From Protonemura montana (Eukaryota > Arthropoda > Insecta > Plecoptera > Nemouridae): a stretch of DNA of 64,000 nt. Positions 46,701 through 56,404 of the stretch are shown piece by piece; the stretch's first letter is position 1; each line of letters opens with the position of its first letter. The stretch lies in the NCBI GenBank assembly GCA_947568835.1, contig OX387608.1:3572001-3636000 (forward strand). Reading direction: 5' to 3'. Under the pieces are notes generated by a model. That model searched no databases. It worked only from the letters and a program-made list of their open reading frames with translations, and was not told the DNA's origin. Both the position numbers and the translations under genes were made by a program.

Positions 46701-49636
46701 CTCTATCCAGGTTATTTGAGATCAGCTGTCTGGATCCTATGCTCTATCTAGGTTATTCGAAATCAGTGGAGCGCTCCCACCCGAACACGTGATCACTACC
46801 TGTCAGTGCATTAATTTGTTCTTCAATTACACGGAAGCAAGGATAGTACTGCACTGGGGCAGCCAATCAAATACGCAATAAGAAAATAAAACATATTTAC
46901 CATCGCACTAAAACTGTACACTTTGTTAAAAATCATTTCGTTTTTATAAAATTTTCGAGCAAAATTAGCAGAAGTGAAAATCACGAAGGCCTAACGACTT
47001 TCCGCTGTTGTGCTAACAGTGAAGTTTATTATGCGTGAAACCCAAGGTTCGGTGTTAGTTTCTCCAGCCAGTTGTTCGTGGAGACACTCCAGGCTGGCTG
47101 GAATCCAGGACTAAACCATCCATATGTCAGCCCTTACCGCAAGCAACATAAACTCCTGGCAACCCTTGAACAGCGCCCTCGATCGGCCACGGAGCTAATT
47201 GCTAAATCCACCACACTTTCACTCTTGTTCTCTTGCCAGGACAGTAATTTAATTGTCCTGTTGTCTCGGCATGGCAAGGCAAGGCAAGGCATGGCAAGGC
47301 AAGGCAAGGCAAGGCAGGGCAAGGCAAGGCAAGGCAAGGCAAGGCAAGGCAAGGCAAGGCAAGGCAAGGCAAGGCAGGGCAAGGCAAGGCAAGGCAAGGC
47401 AAGGCAAGGCAAGGCAAGGCAAGGCAAGGCAAGGCAAGGCAAGGCAAGGCATGGCATGGCATGGCAAGGCAAGGCAAGGCAGGGCAGGGCAAGGCAAGGC
47501 ATGGCAAGGCAAGGCAAGGCAAGGCAAGGCAAGGCAAGGCAAGGCAAGGCATGGCATGGCATGGCATGGCAAGGCAAGGCAAGGCAAGGCAAGGCATGGC
47601 AAGGCAAGGCAAGGCAAGGCAAGGCAAGGCAAGGCAAGGCAAGGCATGGCATGGCATGGCAAGGCTAGGCAAGGCAAGGCAGGGCAAGGCAAGGCATGGC
47701 AAGGCAAGGCAAGGCAAGGCAAGGCAAGGCAAGGCAAGGCAAGGCAAGGCAAGGCATGGCATGGCATGGCAAGGCAAGGCAAGGCAGGGCAGGGCAAGGC
47801 AAGGCATGGCAAGGCAAGGCAAGGCAAGGCAAGGCAAGGCAAGGCAAGGCAAGGCAAGGCAAGGCATGGCATGGCATGGCATGGCAAGGCAAGGCAAGGC
47901 AAGGCAAGGCAAGGCATGGCATGGCAAGGCATGGCATGGCATGGCAAGGCAAGGCTAGGCAAGGCAAGGCAGGGCAAGGCAAGGCATGGCAAGGCAAGGC
48001 AAGGCAAGGCAAGGCAAGGCAAGGCAAGGCAAGGCAAGGCAAGGCAAGGCAAGGCAAGGCATGGCATGGCATGGCAAGGCAAGGCAAGGCAAGGCATGGC
48101 ATGGCATGGCATGGCAAGGCAAGGCAAGGCAAGGCAAGGCAAGGCAAGGCAAGGCAAGGCAAGGCAAGGCAAGGCAAGGCAAGGCAAGGCAAGGCATGGC
48201 ATGGCATGGCAAGGCAAGGCAAGGCAAGGCAAGGCAAGGCAAGGCAAGGCAAGGCAAGGCAAGGCAAGGCAAGGCAAGGCAAGCTTCTTACGTTAACGTT
48301 CCTGCCCGGCGCATCCTCCACTAGTTGTCTAGCGATGTCTTTGCAGAGGTGTCTCGCTTTGGTCGGCACCTTCCCGTCGTCCTCCCAGTACCTGCTGGCC
48401 GTGTGTGCGTACAGGGCCGCTGGAGTCGCGTGAGTCGCTCGTGTGTTGGTCACAAGACCAGTCGCAAGACCTGCGCAGAGACGAGGGTCACAAGCTGACA
48501 GACTTTTCAAATCTCTCAACTTGGATCGGCTTAGTGTTTATATGCGATTAGCCGGATATCTGTATCGGATTTTTAGATTGTTTTAGAATTGATTTTTTGT
48601 TGAGTGAAGCGTAAAAAAACTGCTGAAAATCCTAAAAAAAAAAACACTTGCAAATTTGAATTAATTTGGAAGGCGGAAACTTGTGGATTTTTAATTTTAA
48701 CGCATGACACGTCTAAATTCATCTTGCAAAATGTTTGCAACTTTTCTTTAAGTGCCCAGAGAAAGGCTGTGGTCATTTTACTATTAACAAAACTATAACC
48801 GTCTCAAAAATGTATTTCCAAACGGGGACTCAAACCCCGATCTCTACCTATCACGGGTGTTCTCTTACCAATTGAGCTACTTGGACACTGGCTTTTTGAG
48901 ACGATTTTAGTGTATTTGATGAGAATGACAGATCTCCAAGGAGTAGAACCACGAGGCTGTGAATACTCACAGTCACTCTGATTCTAGTGACGCTATATCA
49001 CGTCACAACCTGTCAAACTCGAATAACTCCAATTTTACGTGGATGCTTTGCATTTTTAGATGAAAAGTTATTTAAATTGCAAACGCTTGCAATGCGCGGG
49101 GAATTGGTTATTGTGAACACTACAAACGTCTTAAAAATTGATGCTGATTGAATGAAAATTGATTGAAAATTGATTGATGAAAATTGAAAAATTGAGAAAT
49201 AGTTGCTACTGGTTTTTTCTTTCATATCACTTATGGCGTCGTCACAGAAAACTTTCAAATATGTGCATTCTGACAATTTTTAAAATATTTACCCCGCCTA
49301 CATTATTCAAAATTTCAAAATTTTAATTAGTAGAAACCATAGAACCATGTTTAATTTACAAACTCATATTTTGTCAACACCAAACGCCATCACGAATTCG
49401 CCGCAATGACGCTCTATGACTAATTAAAACTAAATTCATCAGGTGTCATCAGCACACGCACCCTCCCGCTGCGCCCAGTCGAGCAGCGACGGCACCTGCG
49501 CACCATCGACCGATGAGCAGTCATCGAACCTTGCAGTGGCGTCCACACCTACCGTCTCGAAGTTCGCCTTCACGCCGCAGAGCAGCGCTGTCGCACACGC
49601 GCTAGACTCGCCCGTCTGCGCGTTGCTGTTGTAAGT
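37287..49636 (-). CDS. ALP: Alkaline phosphatase (ALPL-like), N-terminus missing
   Basis: Secreted or GPI-anchored Zn/Mg phosphomonoesterase. Exons on the minus strand: 49636-49462, 48470-48292, 40772-40565, 39662-39522, 38940-38746 and 37786-37287, phases consistent. Landmarks in order: [17 protein letters not shown] (nucleophile-Ser region), [97 protein letters not shown], and [18 protein letters not shown]. Zn-ligand segments (DHAHH, TADHS, HGGEDV) are intact. The C-terminal 70 residues are not family-like and end weakly hydrophobic ([13 protein letters not shown]), so GPI anchoring is uncertain. The N-terminal exons (LGDGMG region, about 100 residues) were not found and may lie beyond the right edge. 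The 7.5-kb intron 40773-48291 is almost entirely repeats. Confidence 0.9.
37820..38722. repeat. 78-bp minisatellite, about 12 units, inside an ALP intron
   Basis: Units spaced 78 bp (GTGCAAGCATGG at 37849, 38161, 38239 and so on) fill the intron between the last two ALP exons, ending about 23 nt from the donor at 38745. On the ALP strand the array is an open 26-residue repeat in the same frame as the last exon. On the plus strand two frames are also open. Some units differ at GCC/GTC and GGCATC/GGTATC positions. Confidence 0.93.
39860..40560. repeat. 41-bp satellite array in an ALP intron
   Basis: About 17 inverted-orientation units (GCTGGCTGGATCCTATGCTC, ATCCAGGTTATTTGAGATCA). Two blocks of several units, carrying the same private variants (CTGAGCTCT, TATTAGAG, TGTTCTATCCAGATT), repeat near 40100-40170 and 40270-40340, showing segmental duplication. 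The array reaches to 4 nt from the donor at 40564. The body module seen in other copies is absent here. Confidence 0.93.
40840..41530 (+). mobile_element. 5S-derived SINE with four head units
   Basis: Four or five 5S-like heads (TTAAGCAACACAGCGCTGGG, TATTGGATGGTTGACCATCA) are followed by the family body (ACCTCTCAACAGCATGGATT, CGTCCTTCGGAAGGGATGTT). The tail ends GCGTCGTTGAACACTAATCA. Within the big ALP intron. Confidence 0.87.
41750..42362 (-). mobile_element. 5S-derived SINE, minus orientation
   Basis: It starts with an ATTGATTTATTAATGGTGTT tail end, then the body and three inverted 5S-like heads including CGAGGACCGGTGTTTCCAA and CACGCCAAACCG. It is opposite to the copy 200 bp away, so the pair could form a hairpin. 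A further single head lies at 42918-43032. Confidence 0.87.
42363..43185. other. ALP intron segment without recognised genes
   Basis: Contains the single 5S-like head at 42918-43032 and a C10 run at 42544. Short frames on both strands are not recognised. Confidence 0.5.
43190..43264. repeat. Short GGAAG/GGCAA purine-rich repeat
   Basis: About 70 bp of AAGGCAAGGAAAGG-type units in the same ALP intron as the 1-kb GGCAA array 4 kb away. Nearby, 43520-43563 is a fourfold TTTACTGGAC decamer. Confidence 0.85.
43751..43785. repeat. Poly-G tract of about 35 nt
   Basis: An uninterrupted G run on the plus strand, poly-C on the ALP transcript strand. True length is uncertain because sequencing collapses such runs. 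Confidence 0.85.
44006..44448. repeat. GTGCTT/GTGCTA hexamer satellite
   Basis: About 73 hexamers mixing GTGCTT and GTGCTA with few other variants. They read Leu-Val on one strand and Ala-Gln/Leu on the other, hence long spurious frames. A roughly 150-bp segment (TGCTCGTGCTAGAGCTAGTG) occurs twice, about 170-180 bp apart. Confidence 0.93.
44985..45595 (-). mobile_element. 5S-derived SINE with several heads, minus
   Basis: The tail (TTAGTGGTGTTTAACGACGC) is followed by the body, then three inverted head units spaced about 91 bp (CACCCATCCAATACCTGACC). The end (GTGATCTCACGAGAACAGGT, CCAACACGCCAAA) is the 5S-like start. Confidence 0.87.
45930..46766. mobile_element. Modular 41-bp element, inverted copy
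   Basis: The body comes first (CTCAAATAAATTGGACAACG, GCCATCTTGAGAGTCCCTTA), then about 14 array units. Variant GGAT/TGTCTGGATC units cluster at the far end, and GAGACC units cluster near the body. Terminal inverted repeats are recognisable at both ends. Confidence 0.87.
47270..48284. repeat. 1-kb GGCAA/GGCAT pentamer satellite
   Basis: About 200 tandem pentamers, nearly all GGCAA, with GGCAT, GGCAG and GGCTA variants. Triplets of GGCAT recur at about 47451, 47551, 47646, 47756, 47866, 48061 and 48196, suggesting a higher-order period near 100-110 bp. It begins 7 nt inside the ALP intron after the donor at 48291, so the transcript reads gtaagaagcttg then CCTTG repeats. It produces stop-free frames on both strands that are not genes. 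Confidence 0.95.
48796..49095 (-). mobile_element. tRNA-derived SINE with intact-looking head
   Basis: On the minus strand 48830-48897 reads as a cloverleaf-like head: TAGCTCAATTGGTAAGAG (A box) and a perfect 5-bp T stem, CGGGG TTTGAGT CCCCG (B box). The 5' TCCAA pairs with a 3' TTGGA. The anticodon arm is poor, so it is a SINE head and not a tRNA gene. The element's other end carries TTGCAAACGCTTGCAATGCG. It lies within an ALP intron. Confidence 0.75.
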
Positions 49637-49739
49637 CTGCGCAGAGGAAGAAATACAAGTGTTATACAAATGTGTACCACTCCATGCTTGAAGACTGCGT
49701 CTCTTAGCATTAACTCCTAAAAGCAACCCGCAGAGCAGA

Positions 49740-51480
49740 CTTGGCTACTCCACGCATTAACTCCTCTTTTCAAAAAAGGTGATAGATCAGAGTGTAAAAA
49801 CTACCGACCCGTTCTCTTCTTTCGCTCTTTCCGAAGGTTCATGAAAAGTTAGCACTCATCAGTATAGAATTGTTGAGTGTGCTGGTTATAGGTAGAGAAA
49901 CGACGTCAATGTTACAGTCTCTGCGTGAAAGATGGCCGCCAAATGACCACCTTACCGACAAAAATGCAGAGTACCGGAACATCACGTTAAGTGGAGCCAC
50001 TGTCGTCTGAATTTTAATTTTGATATTTCTCGTAGGTTTACTCGCTTTTGAGACTTTTCATGCTCAAAAAAATCTCCATCAATGTTTACCTCAACGATTG
50101 ATATGTGCGTAACAATATTAAAAAGTGAGTTAACCTACGAGAAATATCGAAATTCAGACGACAGTGGCTCCACTTAACGTGATGTTCCGGTACTCTGCAT
50201 TTTTGTCGGTAAGGTGGTCATTTGGCGGCCATCTTCACGCAGAGACTGTAACATTGACGTTGTTTCTCTACCTAGAACCTACACTCAACGGTACAACGCT
50301 TCTAAGAGGACAATAACATTTTATCCAACCATCAGCATGGCTTCCGCAAGAACCGCTCCACTTCCACAGCGAATTTTAAGCTACTAAACAAAGTTGATCA
50401 AGCAATGTAGAGAAAGAAGTTGGTCGCTGCAATTATGTGCGACCTGAATAAGGCTTTCGACACAATGGACCATACACTGTTATTGGAGAAGATAATTAAA
50501 TATAGAGCCACTGACGCCGCCATTGACTGGATTGCGTACTATCTTTTGGGTAGGATACGAAGCGTGCAGCTCGGGCATGGAGAAGAGACGTCAGAGTGGT
50601 CACCGATCAAGCATGGCGTTCCGCAAGGCTCCATCCTGGGTCCCGCCATATTCAATCTCTACGTGAACGATTTAGCCGACAGTCTAGAAGATTACGGGAC
50701 GGCGGTACAGTTTGCCGACGACACTACAATAGTCATAGATGCCACTAAGCCGGGAGATCTTTTAAACAAAATGAAACTCGCTATGTCTGAGCTCGAGGCT
50801 TGGTTCCAGTCCAACAAGCTAAGTTTAAACTTTGAAAAGACGCTTTCAATAATATTCTCCAACAGATGCCAACAGACACCACAAAAAGCGGTCAGTTAAA
50901 GTGGTTGATCAGGCCAGATTTTTAGAAGTCATCGTTGATAGACACCTGAAGTGGAATCACCACGTGGCCATGCTTCGGAAAAAAATAACTTCTGCTTACT
51001 TCGTCATAAAGTCATTGTCTTGAAAATTCCGTTCCAAAAATACACGCACGGTTTACTTCGCGCAATTTCAGGCACTTCTGCAATACGCTGTCGTGTTCTA
51101 AAAAAAAAGATACAAAAAAGAACCATTCTAGTTTTGGCTGGACTGCGTTGTCGACAATCTTGTAGGGAATCCTTCGGGAAGCTTCGCATTCTAACACTCA
51201 TCGGAATTCACATCCAGGATGTTGCCTTGTTTGCATGGGACAACCCACACCTGTTCCACACTCGCAGCTCCATCCACGATCATTTTACAAGAGGATCGGA
51301 GTAGATGGACCAACCCACCCAACGCCTGAAGAGGACAGAAACGAAGCTTCTCTACCGTCGAGCCATAGTAACGAATACACTTGAAGTTTACGTTGGACAA
51401 TGCGACTCGCGCAGCAAATTCAAACTTTCCCGAAAAGAGTTCCTGACGACAAATATTTTTTATACTTTTAACGAATTTTA
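49740..51480 (+). pseudogene. Non-LTR retrotransposon reverse transcriptase, broken
   Basis: Remains of a LINE-type polymerase. The 50420-50899 frame has the RT core: KAFDTMDHTLL, GVPQGSILGPAIFNLYVNDL and the catalytic FADDT. Upstream, LFKKGDRSECKNYRPV near 49770 and QHGFRKNRSTSTA near 50335 are earlier RT motifs in the same strand, separated by a nested element. Downstream of 50899 the frame shifts, and homology continues to about 51300 with further stops. No endonuclease domain is present. The relics fit the Jockey/CR1-like group, but the clade is not settled. It is not functional. Confidence 0.87.
49872..50289. mobile_element. MITE nested in the RT relic
   Basis: About 110-bp inverted arms: GTGGAGCCACTGTCGTCTGA at 49993 matches TCAGACGACAGTGGCTCCAC near 50154, and the outer ends GTTGAGTGT/ACACTCAAC match. 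The centre contains CCTCAACGATTGATATG, shared with the fold-back family at 6.3 and 34.4 kb, so it is a related member. It interrupts the RT frame, giving a relative age. Confidence 0.85.
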
Positions 51481-51589
51481 TAATTTTTAACAGGTTTATG
51501 CAAATTTGCATAAATACTGTCAATGATGTGTATGTATGATGTGACCGTGTGATCAATGTGATATCGTAAAAATATTGACAACGTTAATC

Positions 51590-52080
51590 ATTAGAATGAA
51601 CTCTTATTTAAATTGCAAACGCTTGCAATGCGCGGGGTATTTTATTATTAACAACACTATAACCGTCTCAAAAATTGATGCCCAAACGCGGACTCCAACC
51701 CCGATCTCCACCTGTCGCGGGTGTTGCTCTGAACCATTGAGCTATCTGGACACTGGCTTTTTGAGACGATTTTTTGATTTTTTGATTTTTTGAGACGATT
51801 TTTTGTGATCGGGGTTTGAGTCCGCGTTTGGGTATCAATTTTTGAGACGGTTATAGTGTTGTTAATAATAAAAAACGTTAATTATTGTTTAAGCAATGAA
51901 TAAATTAACAGATATAAATAAATAAATAATAAATAAATTAGGATGAAATCTTATTTAAATTGCAAACGCTTGCAATGCGTGGAGTATTTTATTATTATCA
52001 ACACTATAACCGTCTCACGTCCCGTCCCCGTTTGGGCATCAATTTTTGAGACAGTTGTAGTGTTGATAATAATAAAATAA
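51590..52080. mobile_element. Cluster of tRNA-SINE fragments in both orientations
   Basis: 51600-51780 is a minus copy with head and tail. 51795-51880 is a plus fragment (GATCGGGGTTTGAGTCCGCG, GAGACGGTTATAGTGTTG). 51955-52075 is a tail-to-tail remnant. All share TTGCAAACGCTTGCAATGCG and AATAAAATA blocks. Confidence 0.75.
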
Positions 52081-52119
52081 ATAAACGCAACCCGCAGAGC
52101 AAACTTGGCTCCTCCATTC

Positions 52120-53835
52120 TCTACCCCGTAAACTTGTTTTAAACTCGCAGTTTAGTCGCATGATTTGATATTCTCTGAATCAATGACATTTTGCAAACGT
52201 CAAGCAAGTAAATTTAGACAACAAACGTAAAACAAGAAAAATCCAGTTTTTAGCGCAGATTTGAAATGAAAAGCGAATGTTTTGTGATAAAGAAATACGT
52301 AACGGTTTTTTCTGGCATTAATTTCCTTTAACTCGATGAGCGGTTGAAAATTTAAACCTCCGTTAATCGAGGTTCAAATTTTAAACAGAGATCAAAACGA
52401 GGAGAAAATATTGACAGCTAGAAAATTAATTTTGTTTCATTTGACAGAACACAGCCTCCTTGAATTAATACCAGGTATAGATTTCAATTTCCATTTTCCT
52501 TTTTTAGTTTCTGCGTTATCTTCTTTTTTTTAACCTTTAAAAATGTCACCAAGTCAGTGAATGTGAATTTAATTGACCTTCAAACCGCATCCAAGCCAAG
52601 GTGAGGTCAACGAACTGGTAAAACCCGCCATCAAAAGTAGAAATTCCTCCAACAAATCCGCACATTAGAAAAGTTGACAAGCAATTGCCGCGTGACGTTG
52701 TTGCGATTTGTTTCCCTCTTTTCAACCGTCGAGATTTCAAATCCCGAGATCTCCAATTTTGTCTACGTGGAAGTCGTAACAAATGTTTGCTCTCGCCGGA
52801 GAGCGGCTCGCGGCAAGACCAGCGCCTCTTCAAAATATTGCTTTGCGAAGCGCAGCAGGACACCCCCACCCCCCCATCCCCACCGCCCCTTAGAGTTGTG
52901 AAAGCACTTGGACAACGGCGACCTCCCCCCTACGTCACGTGGTCGAGCTCACAGCCTTGTTTGCTCGGGTCGAGAGTCCCCGTCGTGCAAACAACCTCGA
53001 GTGGCCTGTGAGATGATTCGGTTTGTTTGGCAATATGCACGGCTTCTGTGAGGATTTCATTCGGGCAGGTTTGTTTGTTTGTTTGTTTGATTGTTTGGTA
53101 AATTTGAAGATTTCGTCGAAGAGCACTTGTTGCCGGATGCAATATTGCTATGGGATCGATTTTAAACTGCGGTCATGGCAACGGGTAATCAAAATGTGAG
53201 CTTTTGTCGGGTGTATAGCGTGTACGAGGTCGAGGTCTATGGGCACGTTACATACTTGGACACCAGGGTCGATGGACATTTTTCACTGAAAATTCTATGA
53301 AAAGATTGAAATTTGTCTGAAAAATAAAAAAAGTTTGATGGCCGACTTTGCTTATTATTGAGCTAACCTTGGATAAAACTCAGTTAAAAAGTTGAATTCT
53401 TTTCTATTGGTTTTCTGGTATTTTTAAATATTAAAAGGAGATAATTACACAAATACTCGAGAAAATATGAAGATTTAATTCAGATCTGGTATTAATTCCA
53501 GAAGGCTGTGTTCTGTCAAAAGAAACAAAATTAATTTTCTAGCTGTCAATAATTTCTTTTCGTGTTATTCTTTGTTTAAAATTTGAACCTGGATTAACGG
53601 AGGTTTATAATTTTAAACCACTCTTCGAGTTGAAAGAAAATTGTGCCGGAAAAAACCGTTACGTATTTCTTTATCACAAAACATTCACTTTTTATTGCAA
53701 CTCTGCGCTAAAAACTAGATTTTTCTTGTTCTACGTTTGTTGTCTAAATTTACTCGCTTGAAGTTTGCAAAATGTCATTGATTCAGAGAATTTCAAATCT
53801 TGCGACTAAACTGCGGGTTTAAACCAAAGTTTAGC
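52120..53835. mobile_element. Element with ~350-bp inverted terminal arms
   Basis: 52130-52480 and 53465-53825 are inverted copies: CAATGACATTTTGCAAACGT pairs with its inverse near 53770, GATAAAGAAATACGTAACGG with its inverse near 53665, and CTAGAAAATTAATTTTGTTT with its inverse near 53530. The centre (about 1 kb) has no transposase frame. The right end runs into TGATGTTGGTGAAATCGACC, the terminal motif of the family at 5.4 and 10.9 kb. Solo arm pieces are at 7195-7300 and 57480-57640. Confidence 0.8.
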
Positions 53836-53955
53836 CTGATGTTGGTGAAATGGGATCCAAGTTTAGCCTGATGTTGGTGAAATGGGATCCAAGTTTAGCC
53901 TGATGTTGGTGAAATGGGATCCAAGTTTAGCCTGATGTTGGTGAAATCGACCATC
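53827..53955. repeat. 32-bp tandem repeat, four copies
   Basis: AAGTTTAGCCTGATGTTGGT repeats at 53827, 53859 and onward at 32-bp spacing, at the right end of the long inverted-repeat element. This looks like duplication of its terminal region. Confidence 0.9.
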
Positions 53956-54342
53956 AGGGGGCGAGTTGAAAAAGTAGTTTCATGATAACTTTTCACTTCC
54001 TCTACGTTTAACACTTGGATTTCAATTGGGCCGTGCCAGAGATTCCTCAGCGGATATTTTTACACGATCGACCGACAGAAATTGCGAAGAAAAAGCGAGT
54101 AAAACAAATCAAAGAAATGCACACATTAAAATGTTGTGTCATAGAAACTTTTCCCTTGAACTTTGAAAGCGTCAAAGTTTGTTTTCCTTGTAAATATCTT
54201 CGAGTTCTTGGAAAGCTTTTGTTATTCCGTTACTACTTTCATTCACGGCCCGTTGTCGTTTCTTCAGTTTACTGACAAAAGCCACGCGCATTTTTCCAGA
54301 CCCGTGGCGCACTCTAGTTGCCAGCCACAGAACTTAACGACC
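53956..54342. other. No feature seen
   Basis: A short plus frame at 54015-54275 is not recognised and has no supporting splice or neighbour context. Confidence 0.5.
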
Positions 54343-54665
54343 TGATTGATTGGTTATTGGTGTTTAACGACGCACTGTTTAGACAACGGGCCATGCGGCA
54401 CTGGTCTAATGGCGTCGGTGAATGAGTGGATGATGATGAACCTAACCTAACCCCACAGGGAGGAAGGGGAACCCGGTTTCGGCACGTAGCCTACTCCTGT
54501 CGAAGAGTACCAAGGGGACCACCGGCTTAACGTCCCTTCCGAAGGACGGTACAACGCGAACAACAGGATTCCTCCACAAATCCATGCTGTCGAGAGGTTG
54601 ATAAGCAAGGCGAGTTAAAGACTGATGAAAACTAAAGAGACCACCAGCTTAACGTCCCTTCCGTA
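54343..54665 (-). mobile_element. 5S-SINE body and tail, minus
   Basis: ATTGGTGTTTAACGACGCAC (tail), GGCACTGGTCTAATGGCGTC, CTTAACGTCCCTTCCGAAGG and ACAAATCCATGCTGTCGAGA. The 5S-like heads are missing; a partial second body copy trails at 54640-54665. Confidence 0.83.
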
Positions 54666-55257
54666 GGACAAAAAAAGGCCAGCAAAATAGAACTTCTCCT
54701 AAAGTACATTCGGACGTGTTGGTATATAGTTAAGTAAAAAACCGGGTGTAATAATATCATAACTTCACTTAATGTAGTTGTATATTTACTGAGCAGCGAG
54801 TTCTAGTTTAGCAAGTAAATTTTTGACATGTTGGACTTAATCAACATTCAACAGAGCTTGCACGTACTTGTAACTATTGTCGCAAGTTCTTTTGTTGCTG
54901 AGTTTTTTGTTTTTCTGGTGCTTCAACTAGGTAGCTAAAACCAGCAAGCGATAGATGGTAGGGGAGCTAGGCTGGATAAATGTGCAACCGAATCGGAATA
55001 GTAAAGTAAAGTAAAGTAAAGTGTTCTTTATTGTCCATTATCAATATTACATGATTTGCAGACTTTTAGGTACCTAGATTTCTAGGTACCAATCTAATTC
55101 TAAGTTAAAGTTTAAATAAAAATAATATAGTAATGATACTGATAATAACAGTAAGTGAATAATAAATATGAATATAGTAATGATTATAGTGATGGTAGTA
55201 GAATTTATAACATAGTATAAATGTAATAGTAAGGAAAACATAGTAAAATTTAGGAAG
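54666..55257. other. AT-rich spacer, no gene seen
   Basis: Contains an AAAGT microsatellite near 55005-55025. It is followed by a GTGTTCTTTATTGTCC segment that looks like a retroposed or repeat-derived poly-T-type junction. Confidence 0.4.
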
Positions 55258-55325
55258 TTAAGCTTTGAACCCAGGTCCTCCCAATTGCCGGTCGGGTGCT
55301 CTATTAACTGAGCTATCGGGGCACA
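55258..55325 (-). mobile_element. tRNA-like SINE head
   Basis: The minus strand reads GCCCCGATAGCTCAGTTAAT, then AGAGCACCCGACCGGCAAT and GGTCCTGGGTTCAAAGC. The A and B boxes are good, but the T stem 3' side and acceptor do not pair. It is a SINE head or tRNA relic, not a functional tRNA. Confidence 0.55.
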
Positions 55326-55660
55326 CAGATTCCAGTTTTCGCCGGGTGAAATAAGAGATCCCCTTAAGGGGGGAGTTCTTTTGTTCGTTTGTTAGTGATT
55401 CGACCCTAAGCCAAAAATCCATTTCGAGCCAGATCAAGGACATCAAGGATCAAGTTTCCAAGCCGACAGAAGAGGATCAAAGTGTTGTAAAGGCAAAAGG
55501 TCACGCGATCCGTCATTGTCGACAAAAATTGACCAATGTCCTTGCAAGGCGCAGGATTTCTTTGGGTGGCTTTAACTGTTTGACTGGGATCTGGGGAGAC
55601 GTCTTGAGACCTTCGAAAATCGCTCCACTTTTCAGCGCAAAATCTTTTCATTGTGATCTG

Positions 55661-56020
55661 TCTTATGTTACCACGGGTATTTCATGGCTTAGCATAGATC
55701 GTTCAATGGTAGATTCAACGTTTGGTAGCCATGGAGATGCTGAGATCGCCTGACAGAGCTTCTCAATTCTGATATCTTATGTTACCACGGGTATATCATG
55801 GCCTAGCATAGGAGGTTCAATGGTAGATTCAACGTTTGGTAGCCATGGAGATGCTGAGATCGCCTGACAGAGCTTCTCAATTCTGCTATCTTATATTACC
55901 ACGGGTATATCATGGCCTAGCATAGGAGGTTCAATGGTACCGTTTGGTAGCCATGGAGATGCTGAGATTGCTTGACAGAGCTTCTCAATTCTGCTATCTT
56001 ATGTGACCCCGGGTATATTT
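55661..56020. repeat. 114-bp tandem repeat, three copies
   Basis: Units start TCTTATGTTACCACGGGTAT at 55661, then 55775 and 55889 (114 bp apart), with a shortened next start at 55997. Each includes GGTAGCCATGGAGATGCTGA. The flanks (55330-55660 and 56021-56404) show no gene. Confidence 0.9.
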
Positions 56021-56404
56021 AAAGACGCACTGCTTAGAGGGAAATAAGGGAAGATAATGAACGCCACCGAGCCTACAAGGGGGGGTTAGATAAAACGTGG
56101 AGTCACCACGTGCCTATTACCAATTCACAAAGCAGCAGCCAAGGGTCGACCGCTCTTTGGCGATCGCGCAAAGGGAGTTTTATGTTAACGACCCCACGAA
56201 TCACTGGGCAGGAGATCAGAGCAGAGTTTCAAACGATATATAAACTCCGTGTGGCAGTGATATTGCGCTAAATGACTGGAAACAGCACGTTTTAAACTGC
56301 CGCTGTTGCCAACAAGTTGGTTTGTTAGTCATTTGCGACGTTGCCACAATCGTGGTTAAAGGGAAACCGTACAATTCGAGAACGCTGTGAAACACCGAAC
56401 GGTT

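Noticed and set aside
47072-48519. Stop-free frames up to about 350 codons on both strands across the pentamer repeat
   Set aside because: A stop-free pentamer is open in all frames; the composition is only repeat translation, and it lies in an ALP intron.
48830-48897. Functional tRNA gene
   Set aside because: Good A and B boxes and T stem, but the anticodon arm does not pair, and the same sequence recurs as a SINE head at 51.7 kb.
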